Part shown: one piece after another, positions 44,851 to 57,061 of the stretch
How positions within the stretch are numbered: position 1 is the first letter of the stretch
How the letters are laid out: every line of letters begins with the position of its first letter
Source: Blasia pusilla
Taxonomy: Eukaryota; Marchantiophyta; Marchantiopsida; Blasiales
Direction: 5' to 3'
DNA length: 64,000 bases
NCBI GenBank assembly: GCA_050084515.1
Contig: CM114272.1
Location: 39,246,001 to 39,310,000 of the forward strand
The notes under the pieces: model-generated
The model's database searches: none
Told to the model about the DNA's origin: nothing
Seen by the model: only the letters and a program-made list of their open reading frames with translations
Made by a program: the position numbers and the translations under genes

Positions 44851-46563
44851 TTGTCTCCTACCACACTTATAAAATATAAAAGACTACTATTTGAGTATTT
44901 GGATGTCTTTGCATACTCTATGGATGAAATGAGAGGCATTCCCGCACAATATGGTGAACACCGAATTGATCTTAAAGAAGGCGCGGTCCCGGTGCGAATC
45001 CAACAATATCGACTGAACCCAAAGTACTCATTGTTAGTCAAGGACGAGATCGATCAGCGTCTCGAGGCAGGAATAATCTATCCGGTGTTAAGCAGCGAGT
45101 GGGTATCGCCCATCGTAATTGTGCCTAAAAAACAAACGGGCAAAATCCGAGTGTGCCAGGACTATCGGAAATTAAATGCGGCCACCTTAAAAGACCACCA
45201 TCCTCTACCTTTCATCCGAAGTATTTTGGATAAAGTGGCCGGGCACGAGCGGTATATCTTTTTGGATGGGTATTCAGGGTACAACCAGGTATCCATAAGA
45301 GAAAAGGATCGTCCCCTCACAACGTTCACGACGGACTGGGGAACTTTCGCATATCGCGTAATGCCTTTTGGGTTGTGCAATGCCCCAACTACTTTCCAAC
45401 GGATGATGATCTCCATCTTCCAGGAGTATCTTCGGAAGTTCGTCGAAATATCTTAAGATGATTTTTGTATCTTTAGCACGGAGGCCGAACATCTTGAAAA
45501 GTTAGAGTTAACACTCGCACGCTGTCGCGAAGTGCATTTGTCCCTTCATCTGGACAAATCCTATATCGCTATGAAACAAGGAATTCTGCTGGGACACCGA
45601 GTGTCGGCGCAAGGAATTGAGGTCGACAAGGCCAAGGTGGATATTATCGTTGCATTGGAACCACCCACTAATCTCCGGGAATTGAGAGGATTCTTGGGAC
45701 ATGTCGGGTATTATCGACGGTTCATTAAAGATTACGCGGTAAAAGCAGGCGCTCTTACTGCATTACTTAAGAAGACCACCGAATGGGAGTGGACACGAGC
45801 GTGCCAAGTGGCATTCAACACCTTAAAAGACGCATTGCAAAAGGCTCCTGTACTTCGGTCCCTCGATTGGACCAAACCCTTCCACGTGTATGTAGACACA
45901 TCCTCATTTGCCATTGGAGTAGTGCTCAGCCAATTGGATGAGCACAAACATGATTTTCCAATTTACTACGCCGGCCGACAACTATCGGCGGCAGAGCAGA
46001 AATATACAACCACCGAACGAGAGGCGTTAGGCATGGTCTTCTCGTGTAAAAAGTTCCGACACTATTTATTAGGGTACGAATTTGTCTTTCATGTGGATCA
46101 TTTTGCACTCAGACCCTTAATGGTGAAAGCCGACCTGTCAGGACGCATTGCACGGTGGATCTTGTTGCTACAAGAATTCACATTCGATGTAGTGACCTGT
46201 GCCGGCAAGGTGCATACCAATGCCGATTTTCTTTCCCGGTTGAGGATGACAAACGCGGACCTCACCCAATCTGTCGATGATACCTTTCCCGATGAAGATC
46301 TGTTCCAGATAACAGAGGAACGGTTGAGCCGGTCGTTGTATGCAGATATTCTGCGTTTTCTAATGACTCTGCAACTTCCTACCCCGATGACAGCGGAAGA
46401 ACGCGCAGTTTTTTTACATCGGATAGGCCCTTATGAGCTCTGTCAAGGGGTCTTATTCAAATTAGGTGTTGATGAAGAGCATCGAAGATGCTTGGAAGTT
46501 GAAGAGGTTCCCCAGGTCATCAGAGCTCTGCATATGGCTGATTCGATGGACACTATGCGGTAA
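44851..46563 (+). pseudogene. RT-RNase H of copy B, one stop codon before the catalytic box
   Basis: One continuous frame except for TAA at 45454-45456, where copy A has Leu of the FLDD box; the Asp pair follows directly. Upstream are VPKKQTGKIRVCQDYRKLN and MPFGLCNAPTTF. Downstream are GHRVS, the thumb, RNase H (VYVDTSS, TEREALG, HVDHFAL, NADFLSRL) and the start of the integrase zinc region. A one-base loss near 46545 ends the frame at 46563. It is very close to copy A, and free of A's frameshift at 2855. Confidence 0.92.
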
Positions 46564-46571
46564 AAAATACC

Positions 46572-47603
46572 GTGAAGAAAATTTTGGCCGCACAATATTG
46601 GTGGCCGACTATGTATAAAGACGTAGGTAATTTTATTCGGAGTTGTGATGCCTGTCAATGGGCAGGTCGACCCACGGCGACTACGCGGTGGCCTTTGGTC
46701 CCCATCATGCCCCTAGCTCCTTTTGAAAAATGGGGCATTGACTTCGTAGGCCCTATCTCCCCGGCCACTCGCCAAACCCGGCGGAAATATATTCTTATCA
46801 CCACGGACTATTGTACTAAGATGGTTGAAGCAGTAGCCAAGCGGAAAGATGATCGTGAAACAGTGGCTAAGTTTTTATACGAGATGATTATCACGCGTTA
46901 TGGTCATCCATTGAACTAGTCGTGACCGAGTGCACGCACTTCTGAACGGACTATTGAGTCTCTCACTTCCCACTTTCTCATTAAGCATCGGAAAACCACT
47001 CCCTACAACCCTAAAGCCAACGGGTTGACGGAAAAATCGAACGGCCTCATTTGCCGAATATTGAATCGATTAACGGTAACCTATTCCTATGATTGGGACA
47101 CAAAAATTGCCCAAAGATTATGGGCGCATCGAACAGCTGAGAAGGTGACGACAAACTACACCCCGTTCTTCCTGACTTATGGCGTACATCCCTTAACACC
47201 TATTCAATGGGCGTTGCCCACTTATCGGGTATTGGAGGGCACAAGAACGGAAGCTGCAGACGAAGTTATCGAACACAGGAATGAGACTCTAGTGGAGTTG
47301 GAAGAAGCATGCATGCTCGCGTTACGACGGACAGCCCAAGTGCAAAAAGAACGTAAGAAATGTTACGATCGACATCTCCGGCCACAATCTATCAATGTTG
47401 GCGACTTAGTGCTATTGTATGATAACCGGCGACTAAAGTTCCCCGGAAAATTAAAATTAAATTGGATGGGACCCTACCGGGTATTGGCCATCTCTGATAA
47501 TGGATCCCTCCAATTAGAAACCTTACAGGGAGAATCCCTGCCCACGCGAGTCAATGGAATGCATGTGCGCCGGTATTATGAGCCCGAACCTGAGGATGAC
47601 TGA
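46572..47603 (+). pseudogene. Integrase of copy B
   Basis: Frames 46572-46919 (SCDACQ, WGIDFVGP, TTDYCTK) and 47025-47603 (TEKSNG with the catalytic Glu, the long helical part, then NWMGPYRVL and RVNGMHVRRYYEPEPEDD at the end). About 100 bp between them, holding the second catalytic Asp, is scrambled. The C-terminal 190 residues are clean and give the family end. No chromodomain. Confidence 0.87.
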
Positions 47604-47629
47604 AACATGAGGAAGGGGGTAGGCGAACG

Positions 47630-47800
47630 CCCCGTGCTTTGCGAAGTCACGAAGCACCAAAGTTCAAGATAGACCGTGCTTCACGAAGTAGCGAAGCACC
47701 GAGGTTCTAGACAGCCCATGCTTCGCGAAGCAGCGAAGCGCAGGAAGATAGGAAGATAGGAAGGGGAAGCGTGGCGAAGCCGCAAAGCGCCCACTTTCTT
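47630..47800 (+). repeat. GAAGC palindrome cluster of copy B
   Basis: The same place and design as 4636-4800 in copy A, with a few CG to CA/TG changes between them. Confidence 0.6.
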
Positions 47801-47954
47801 GTAACAGCCCCGACGCCACGACCAAGAACGGACAGGGGGGGAGCGGACTATAAGAGCAGTCAGGCGTACCCAAGCGGGTATTTTCATGGACGGGATCACC
47901 ACGAAGTTGCGTAGCAGGCCAAAGCACAGTGTCCATCGAGATCGACCTAGCAAC

Positions 47955-49796
47955 ATGCCTCGCGAAGACGCCACACCCATTCTGCAAAGCGCGGCGATGC
48001 CGACGGTCAAGCTGTCACCGGAGCTGATCGAAGCGCTGGAGGAGCGATCGTTGGTAACTTTCTTTCAAGCCAACTGGACTCTAACATCAGGAGAACTCCT
48101 GGGCGAGCTTCGCTCGGCGTCTGCAGTCGCCAAATTTCGAAAGAAGGGTCTTCGGTATCGAGCTTAGCCCCAACATTGGACAGCGGACGATTGGAGAGCA
48201 ACTTATCTGCTCCCGGCTACGCCAGAGTACGAGTATGACACGGAGTTGCTCGTCAAACATGAAGATCTTTTAGCACTTGGCTGTGTCACGTCTGAGCGCC
48301 TGGGCAGGAACGGATACAAGGCTTCGTCACTCTCGCCGCCCGTCTTTGGTCAGTTTTGCAAACATCTGATGACCTTGTTTTATCCCGCTCGTTCTTACTA
48401 TCTGACGAACAAGATCTTGAAGATGTGCTACATCATCTGGAATCAACACCTCGACCCCGAAGCCCCATGAGTCGACTTTGCTGCTTTTGTGGACAGGCAC
48501 GTACAAGGAATGGTGGACGTGCTTCATCCAAGCACGAAGTCCTTCCTCTCTCCTTTCTTGATTCACCTTTATATTCACAAGCAGGAATTGACCGCAGAGG
48601 AGGCATTAGATTGGACGCAAGTGACCCCTGTCCGACTACCACGGAAAGGCGCAACTAGTACCAGGGGTAGCCGCGAAGTCACCCCGCCCTCCGAAGCACC
48701 TCAGCAACATCCGCACACTTCGGCTTTGAAGAAAGACGAAGCTATGCACGAAATGCCTCGGCCAAAGCGAGGCCGGGTCAATTTTGAATCACCCCCGGAC
48801 CCAGAACCTGTCATGTAGGAGGATTCCGACGAGACCCCGCGGGCAAGGGATCATCAACCTACGCTTCGTCTCATGTCGCAGACGGCAGACGACATGATGT
48901 GGTTCTTGCAATTGGCAGTTCCCGTCATGAACCAACTCTAGCGGGGTCTTCAACTCGAGGATACGGCGTCCGTGGACGATTATTTAGAAGGCTTGCACGA
49001 CCTCAACTGCAGAGCCCAAGCTTCGTCAGACCACAAAGTACAGCGTCGAGTAGCAGAAACGAATCTGAAAATACGGAACCAGGAACTCGAAGAAACGCAG
49101 ACCACGCTTCGCAAAACTCAGAGCGACTTGGTCCAGTGTCAGTACGAAGCACGGAACGCACGCCAATGGGAAAGTTTGGCGCTTAACCTCGAATGTGGGG
49201 CGGATCAGTTAGTTTCGCAGATCAAGGAGGCTTCGCACCTCATTAACAAGAATCGACATCAGATACAGCAGGTTCACACCGAATTCAAGAAGTTATCGAT
49301 CCAGCATGCCGAGTCTTCGAAGCTGCTTCAAGAACATCAAGAAGCGAACAAAGACTTACTGGCACAGTGGACGGAGGCTACCGGGAGGATCGCAGTCTTG
49401 GAGGCAGAGCAGAAGCTACTCAACGAAGCCTAGATGGACCCGGACGATGTCAAAAGCCGAGTCGAAAGCAAGCAAGAACTTCAAGAGCGGATGAACGAGG
49501 AAATCGACTACATCAACAAACATTGAAGCGCCAATTCGACAATCATACTAAATCTCTTCGAAGTAGTACCCACTCTTTCCATTACTCTTGAAGAATTACC
49601 AACATTCACTCCATCGATGTCTTAGTCGGCATCAAGTCCTCGGAGTCACTTAGTTGTTAACAAGTCGCGAGAAAGAATGCGCAATCATACCCCTAACATT
49701 ATCAACAAACCTTCTACGATTCATGGCCGTTTGGTGCCTACCCCTGAATTTGATAGTTTAGACGACACATTTATGGAGATAGCAGATACATCATAA
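47955..49796 (+). pseudogene. ORF3 of copy B
   Basis: ATG 47955 opens MPREDATPILQSAAMPTVKL. Frame 47886-48167 ends in TAG where copy A has CAG. Blocks 48246-48470, 48489-48818 and 48972-49433 continue the protein: the last is 153 residues of coiled coil (QELEETQTTLRKTQSDL, LLQEHQEANKDLL). Stop at 49794-49796. The family consensus is readable from A and B together: globular N-terminal domain, basic linker, coiled coil, short tail. No membrane segment. Confidence 0.78.
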
Positions 49797-49820
49797 AGTG
49801 TTCGTCGGGGCGGCTCACAT

Positions 49821-49835
49821 TTGAGGGAGGGGGTA
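49821..49835 (+). promoter_or_regulatory. Polypurine tract of copy B
   Basis: TTGAGGGAGGGGGTA just before the LTR start TGTGATACCC, identical to copy A. Confidence 0.85.
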
Positions 49836-51028
49836 TGTGATACCCACAATTTTGTAATCTTGAAGAATATATCTTTTTATTCAACGAAGACTCTTGTATA
49901 TTATGATTTTGATTATGATTATCTATTATTATGAAGAAGAATAAGTGAATCACCAAGCTCCTAAGACAAGGCAGAGAGATGGAAGATCAAGGATTTGCCT
50001 TAGAGGAGAATCAAAAGCTGTAAAGAAGTATAGAGGATCAACGCGAAGCTCAGCGAAGCTTAACAAAGTCTAACGAAGCTCAACGAAGCTCTATATACGA
50101 AGTACTTCGCTCTTGAATGAAGAGCGAAGCACGAAGCACGAAGAGCGAAGCACGCAGTACGAAGAAGAATGAAGAACTTCGTCCTCTGGAAATTTAGCGT
50201 AGCGAAGCTCCGCAGAATTGAGATTCGAAATGACACATAGTTAGAACAATTAGACTAGGAAAGGGCGCGACCCTTTGTATCAAATTGGTAGTTAGGACAG
50301 TTTTGTACCGCGGATTCATAGGGATCGTAGGAAAAGCTAAGAGAACCATAGATCTAGGTAGTTACAGATATTGAAGAGACACTAACTTCATCAAGAACGC
50401 TTCGGATCATAGAAGCGATCCTATTCTCGAGAATATTTAAGAAACACGACAGAAGCTATTAGCATCATTCGCTCATGAAGTCCTTATGTTGTAGGAATGG
50501 TCCGAGCAAGAGAGTTGTACCCTCTCGAGCTTGTAGATACTTTGAAGTCTTCCAATTCTTGATGGAGTAGTAAAGCATTCATTCATTCATTCTGATGTGC
50601 GATGCTTATGTCTCGAACATTCTTTTGGGTGCCGAGTGAAGAGTGAATCGATTTAACCTTTCTCATCAATGGAATAATCAATATAAAGTTGTATGAAATC
50701 TGTTTGACAGAGAGTAACCTGCCCCGACGGATTGAGTTCCGAAAGTAGGAGAAGCCAACTTTATTCTTGAGGTCTCTGTGAGGTTCCAAGATGATGAGAG
50801 AACAAATTGCCTGAGCGTCCTTTAAACTCCACTCGAGAGAATTGAAGAAGAAAACATAGGTACTAAGAAGGATCGGAAGTCGTCTTTGGAATACTACAAT
50901 TGAATTACATAATCAATTACAGTTTTACAACATAATCATCACCTTATACTCTCTTTTCATCCAACAATGATCCTCTTGGGGATCGAACTCTACAATTGAC
51001 TGTAAATAAGAAACACTTAGACATTACA
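49836..51028 (+). repeat. 3' LTR of copy B (1193 bp)
   Basis: TGTGATACCC to ACATTACA, followed by TGTCC (51029-51033) and the interrupted RT/RNase H of F2. Confidence 0.93.
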
Positions 51029-51512
51029 TGTCCACATACACGCGTAAGGGTCTCGTCTCGTCAGGGGGACAAAGTACCGGAGCTGTAATCAAGGCTTGTT
51101 TAATAATTCCCAAAATGCTGCTTAGCATGTGGGGGTCCATTCCCACTCGGTTATCTTCTTCAACAAGGTGATCAAGGATTTTTCTTTAACCACGTAATTC
51201 TTCATGAACCACCTATAGTTTCCCACATGGCCTTGGAAGCCTCTCAGTTCTCTGAGATTTTTAGGTGCTTCCAATGCCACAATTATATCCACCTTGGCTT
51301 TGTCAACCTCAATCCCTAGGGAGGACACTCGATGCCCCAACAAGATACCTTGTCGCATTTCAATATATGTTTTCTCTAGGTTGAAGGATAACTGCACTTC
51401 GCGGCAGCGAGCTAAGGTTAGCTCAAATTTGTGCAAATGTTCCGCCTCCAAACTGAAAATACAAAAATCGTCGAGGAAGATTTCAATAAATTTCCGGAGG
51501 TACTCCTGGAAG
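51029..51512 (-). pseudogene. RT segment of element F2 (other side of copy B)
   Basis: The minus-strand frame 51451-51122 reads LARCREVQLSF, MRQGILLGHRVSSLGIEVDKAKVD and RELRGFQGHVGNYRWF, the RT end of family 1. It continues toward 51029, where copy B splits the RNase H. At its upstream end (51512) the RT stops at the edge of LTR G, within the segment coding LRKF-EIF just before the FLDD box. Confidence 0.85.
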
Positions 51513-52705
51513 TGTAATGTACAAGAGTTTCTATTTTATAGTCGTTTTAATAAGTTTGACCCCCAGGAGGATCATTGTTTGATGAAAAGAGAGTTCGGAA
51601 TTACAATTCTGTTGTAGTAGTTGTATTTAAATGTGTGTGAGTTATATTCAATGTCTTATCAATATCTTCTGATCTTTCTTAGTACCAAAGGATCTTTTCT
51701 CGATTCTCTCTAGTGGAATTCACAGGATGTTCAGGTAGATTTTCCTCTCGACATCAAGAAACCTCACAGAGATCTCAACATGAAAGTTGGCTTCTCCTAC
51801 TTTCGGAACTCAATCCGTCTCGGTAGGCTACTCTCTGTCAAACAGATTTCCTACAACTCAGGTTGATTATTTTGCTGATGAGAAAGGTTTGCATGATTCA
51901 CTCTTCACTTTGCAGACCCAAAAAGAATACTCATACATAAGCATCGCACATCAGAATGAATGAATGATTGCTTTACTACTCCATCAAGAACGAGAAAGCT
52001 TCAAAGTGTATACAAGCTTGAGAGGGTACTACTCCCTTGCTCGGACCATTCCTACAACATAAGGACTTTGTAAGAGAATGATGATTATCCTTCTGCCTTG
52101 CTTCTTAAATATTCGTTGGAGTGGAAGTGATTGAAAGATTCGAAACGTTCTTGATGAAGCTAGTGTCTCTTCACTATTTCTAACTACCTAGATCTATGGT
52201 TCTCTTAGCTTTCCCTACAATCCCTGTGAATCTGCGGTACAAAACTATCCTAACTACCAATTTGATACAAAGGGTCGCGCCCTTTCCTAGTCTACGTGTT
52301 CTAACATGCATGGCTTGAAATCACAGTCATTCTTAGTTTCGCACCGCTGGACTTCATGAGGACGAAGTACTCCATGCTTCGTTCTTATTTCCGGTGCTTC
52401 ATGCTTCGTACAAGAGCGAAGTACTTCTTTCTTCTTTTCTTCATTATGCTTTGTTATGTAGCGAAGCACTTCGTAGATAGAGCTTCGTTAAGCTTCGTTC
52501 TGAGTCTTGAGACTTCGTTATTGCGTTTTCCTCTCCTCTAAGGCAAATCCTTGATCTTCCATCTCTATGCCTTGTCCCAGGAGCTTTGTGATTCACTCAT
52601 TCTTCCTCAGAATAATAAATAATCATAATCAAAATCATAATGTACAAGAGTCTTCGTTGAATAAAAAGATATATTCTTCAAGAGTACAAAATTTTGGGTA
52701 TCACA
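51513..52705 (-). repeat. LTR G, family 1 related, minus orientation
   Basis: TGTAATGT to GGGTATCACA on the plus strand, 1193 bp. GGAAG stands just before it (51508-51512). Reversed polypurine tract and ORF3 follow, so it is the 3' LTR of a minus-strand element that landed in F2. Confidence 0.85.
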
Positions 52706-52744
52706 TACCCCCTCCCTCAATTGTGAGCCGCCCCGGAAAACACT

Positions 52745-54435
52745 TCATGATGTTTCTCCTAGCTCCATAAAAGTATCATCTAAACTATCAAATTCTGGTG
52801 TAGGCGTAAAATGACCATGAATAGTAGAAGGTTTGTTGATAATGTTAGGGGTATGATTGCGCATTCTTTCTCGCGACTTATTAACAACTAATTTACTCCC
52901 TAGTACTTCGTTCTAGACTAAGACATCAGATGGAGTAAATAATGGTAAGTCTTCAAGAGTAATTGAAAGAGTGGGTACAACTTCTGGAAGAGACTTTGTA
53001 TGATTGTCGAATTGGCGCTTCCAATGTTTGTTGATATAGTCGATCTCTTCATTCATTTGTTCTTCGAAACTCTTGGTTGCTTCCTCGATTAACTCTTTGA
53101 CATCTTCAGGGTCTAACTGCACTTCGTTAAGCATTTTCTGCTCCGCCTCCAAGACCGAAATCCTCCCTGTAACCTCTGACCATTGCGCCAGTAAGTCTTT
53201 GTTCGTTTCTTGATGTTCTTGAAGCAGTTTCGAAGATTCAGCATGTTGGGTGGCCAATTTCTTGAATTCGTTGTGCACACAATGTATCTGGTGTCGATAT
53301 TATTTAATGAGGTGCGAATCTTCCTTGATCTGTGAAGCTAACTGATCAGCCCCACACTCCAGGTTAGTCGCCAAGCTCTCCCATTGGCGCGTATTTCATG
53401 CTTCGTACTGATTCTGGACTAAGTCGCTTTGAACTTTGCGAAGCGTGGTTTTGGTGTCTTCGAGTTCTTGATCCCGCAATTGAAGAGTTTTTCCGCCACT
53501 TTCCGTTGTACTTCGTGGTTGGTCGAAGCCTGAGACCGACAATTGAGGTCATGTAGGCCTTGTAAATACTCGTCCACCGTCGTTGTGTCATCCAGGTGGA
53601 GAACGTGTTGCAATTGATTCATGACCGGAACAGCTAAATTCAAGAACCACACCATATCATTGGTTGTCTGAGACATGAAACAAAGTGCAGGACAGTGATC
53701 GCTAGCACGAGGCGTCTCATCGAAGTCCTCATGAGTAGCAGGTTTTGGTTCTAAGGGTATTTCGAAATTGACCTTGCCGCGCTTCGGTCTTGGCAGTTCG
53801 GTGATTCCCTCGACTTTGCCCGAAGCCGAAGTATTCGGATGTTGCTTTAGGGCTGCTTCGCGTGGCGGTGTGGCTTCGCGGCTCCCACTAGTGACCGCTC
53901 CGCTCTTTCTTGGTAAGCGGACGGGAGTGACCTACGACCAATCGAGCGCTTTGTCCGCCGTCAATTCCTGCTTATGAATATACAGATGGATTAAAAAAGG
54001 CGATAAGAATGACTTCATGATTGGATGAAGTGCCTCTAGCATTGCTCGTATGTTCCCGTCGACAAAGGAAGTGAAGTCGACTCCTCGTGCTTCGGGATCC
54101 AAGTGTTGATTCCAAAGGAGATAGCACATCTTGACGAGCTTATTTGTTAGGTAGTAAGATTGAGCGGGATAAAATAACATCATCAAATGCTTACAAAACA
54201 GTCCAAATAATGGTGAAGACAGCGATGAAGCCTTATAACCATTCCTGCCCAGATGCTCAGACGTTACACATCCGAGTGCCAACAAATCTTCGTGTTTCAC
54301 CAAGGCCTCTGTATCGTACTCATACTCTGGAGCAGCCGGGAGTATGTAAGTGGCTCGCCAATCATCCGGCATCCAATGTTGGGGCTGAGCTCGATATCGA
54401 AGACCCTTTCTTTGAAACTTGGCGGCTTCCATTGA
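52745..54435 (-). pseudogene. ORF3 of element G, start side truncated
   Basis: The frame from 54483 down to 53932 covers most of the N-terminal domain (FQRKGLRYRAQPQHW, FCKHLMMLFYPAQSYYL, LSPFLIHLYIHKQELTADKALDW). Blocks 53676-53419 and 53278-52913 carry the coiled coil (KLLQEHQETNKDLLAQW), and the stop is at 52745-52747. Above about 54435 the family sequence ends and a different LTR begins, so pol and the 5' LTR of G are lost. This is the best preserved N-terminal domain in the window. Confidence 0.8.
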
Positions 54436-54449
54436 GGCTCTTCTCAAGT

Positions 54450-55689
54450 GTAGGGGAAGAATCTTGCAAATCTTGGATATCAAAGTTCCAACGAAGACCT
54501 CAAAGAGACCTCAAGAAGGTGGCGGCTCACCCTACTTTCAGAACTGAATCTGTCACAGCACGTTAGTCACTGTCTAATAGCTTTCCTATGCTCTTCCTGA
54601 TTATCCTTTGAAATCCTGAAATCAAAGACTCTATACTCCTTCTCACGGAAGCCCAATACGATTGAAAATTTCTTCCGCACATCAGCAAGAATGAATAAGG
54701 ACACTTCTACTACATCAAAGAGTGGAGGAAACTAGAAAATAGCACAAGCTTTAGAGTGCACTAGACTCTTCGGCTTGGATCATCCCTCAAGAAATTCTTC
54801 ATGCAATCAACAAGAGTATTGGGAACTCAAGACATAAGGGAATGACCCCTCGCTATTCTGCTTTACTCTTTAAATAGTCCTTGTACAATTCGTGGCTCCT
54901 TTTTTTCTCATCTAGATTTCTAAGTGTTAACCCCGCGGTTCAGATCCTCCAACCCTTCACTTCCCTTAAGTCGGTTGGTGTCTCTTCCTCTTCCAAAAAA
55001 ACCATGGCGCACCTCCATTTCTTCCTTCCAAAATTGCTACGACGGTTCATTATTTACAGTCTTCGCTTGGCGCGAAGAGCTTCCATCTTGTCTTCGCAAA
55101 GACTCCTATCCTATCTTTGCAAAGACTCTTATCCCATTTTCCCAAAGACTATACTTCTTTTGCTACCACCGCAAATAAGTCCTCCTTGCGACCCTTCTTT
55201 CCTTCCTATTCCTACTTTTCATGCATCTTTTCCGCTTTGTGAAGACTCTTTGATTTCCTCTTCTTCTTTCTCCAGATTCTTGGATTTCTTAGTCTTCGCT
55301 CTTCGCTCTTCGCTCTTCGTCTTTGTTCTTTATTCACAATCTTTGCACGAAGACTCCCTTGGATCTATTACTGCAAAGAAGAAGTCTTTTACAGTCTTTG
55401 CTTAACAGTCTCTCACCATCTTCCGATACTGCGGTCTTTGCCGCGATGTACCCGCACCTCTTACTCTTACTTCTTTCCAACTCTTTACTTACTCTTACAC
55501 AGTTCTCACTCCTCCAAAATAGTCCTCAATTTCTTACTCCCTCTTGTCCTTTCAACGGAGCTCTTCATGCTTCCACACAATTTTTGTAAAGCATGCCTCT
55601 TTACTTCCAGTCTTGAGTCTTTAGTTTTCACTAGAATTCTGTACAAAAAATGACTTTCTTATCAAATTTTCAAAGGTGTGGGTACTACA
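54450..55689 (-). repeat. Diverged LTR K, minus orientation
   Basis: Its layout follows the family 1 LTR in reverse: a 'cctcaagaaggtggcggctcacc' type start region, then CTTCGC/GCGAAG words (55060-55330), then an end TCTTCAAAGG-like, GTGGGTACTACA. Similarity is patchy. No polypurine tract or ORF3 follows at 55690, so it is a solo or broken LTR of a related family. Confidence 0.5.
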
Positions 55690-56575
55690 AGACTTCTTGT
55701 CTCGTTTTTTGGATGCCATGAGTTAGCATGGGATTGTGCGTGTTTGAGTGTATGCATGGTGATACCGATGTATGTTGTGTAGCTATGTGTATACGCACGA
55801 CACCTCTGATGGGCTCTGATGTCCTTTTTTTCCCTTGGGTTCTAGTTGTAGCCTAAGAATCAAGTGAGATTCATTATTGTGGTTCTTGCAGGATTCGTGA
55901 AGATGTATTTATTCGCATGTGATTCTCTTTCACACAAAGATTATCTGGTTTGTACGGTGGTTTGTGGGTGATTTTGATATCCGTGGCCTTGTTAACTCTC
56001 GTCGGAATGCTTTTTATCTCTAACGTTGGCGTCTATTGGGTTGCATAGTCCATTGGATCCTAGGGGATTGAAGGTGATTTCCATTGCATCTTTATTTGTG
56101 TAGACAAATTCATCCAATGAGTTTTTCCCGCACTCATTGATAGTGTGTAGGTGTGTTATGAGCCAGATGGGACAATCTCATGTGGATATGTGGGACCTCA
56201 TTTTGCAATCTACACTTGCTAGAATGCTTTCCAATTTGTACCCTACGATCACGTCAACAGTAAATTCTTGTCGTTGTTAAGTTGTCATTCGTGTAGTTCC
56301 ATGAACTAAGTGTATGTTTCCAAACACTAACATTTTCCTAACATTTATTCCCAAATAATCATCCTGTTAAAGATGTGTTGTTTATAATAGTCCATATGGT
56401 CAGATATTCACCTCCTAAGAAGGAAAAATACCCCAAAGAACACATGGAATGTCTATGAGCTTCTAGCACAATACTATGCCAATTTTTCCATGAGCAAGCA
56501 ATCACTCATATGGTTGGAATGCCTTTTGGATGGTCGTAAAGACTATCGTGGAAAATGTAATTTATTAGAAGAGAA
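55690..56575. other. AT-rich DNA, no gene seen
   Basis: No repeat family from elsewhere in the window is recognisable. A short open stretch at 56397 (MVRYSPPKKEKYPKEHMECL) may be a broken leader of the ORF that follows. Confidence 0.4.
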
Positions 56576-57061
56576 TTGATCGAGAATTTTTTTGATAGTA
56601 CCGAGAACTCTTTTTTGTACACCAATAGTGTTGGTGTTGAAGTCAGTATTGATCATTTCTTTATTTGTTCTTTTGAGGTTTACTTCGGATTGTGTGACTT
56701 TGTTAGATATGTAGAGATTCTTAATATTGAAACTTGTTTCATTCCTATTGTGAATGAAGGTTATGTACTGAATGCGTATGGCTTCAAGTCAATCAAATCA
56801 ACAAAATTTTGCTACAAAGCCTCCTATATCATTACTAGAAAAGCTAGATTGGAAAAAGAGTTAAAGCTGCAAAAAATTGAGCAAGTGGAAGCGGAGTTAA
56901 AGCAACGTACGGAGGAAGTTGACAAGTTCTACATAGAATGTGTAATTGATGAACTAGGGGAGGAAGAGATAGTTGAAGCTATGGCATACTCTATGAACCT
57001 TGAATGGGAAGAACAACTTGCTAAATATGAGAAGAAAAGTGACAAGGAGGAGAAAAGGTGA
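56576..57061 (+). CDS. Unidentified 161-residue protein with C-terminal coiled coil
   Basis: I do not recognise it. The first 85 residues are hydrophobic-aromatic and look folded (VSIDHFFICSFEVYFGLCDF). Residues about 88-161 are strongly charged and helical (RKARLEKELKLQKIEQVEAELKQ-like heptads), ending KYEKKSDKEEKR. It stands alone in AT-rich DNA, has no match to the transposon proteins here, and lacks a visible signal peptide. It could be an exon of a host gene or part of an unknown element. No splice sites can be assigned with confidence. Confidence 0.35.
   Translation: MIENFFDSTENSFLYTNSVGVEVSIDHFFICSFEVYFGLCDFVRYVEILNIETCFIPIVNEGYVLNAYGFKSIKSTKFCYKASYIITRKARLEKELKLQKIEQVEAELKQRTEEVDKFYIECVIDELGEEEIVEAMAYSMNLEWEEQLAKYEKKSDKEEKR

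Larger units (their letters stand above)
30919..51028 (+). mobile_element. Copy B of family 1, complete but nested and mutated
   Basis: LTR (30919-32106), tRNA-Asp primer site, gag, pol, ORF3, polypurine tract and LTR (49836-51028), flanked by TGTCC at 30914-30918 and 51029-51033. It sits in the RNase H of minus-strand element F2. Its own gag is interrupted by element C (33875-43318); without C it is about 10.7 kb. Confidence 0.95.
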
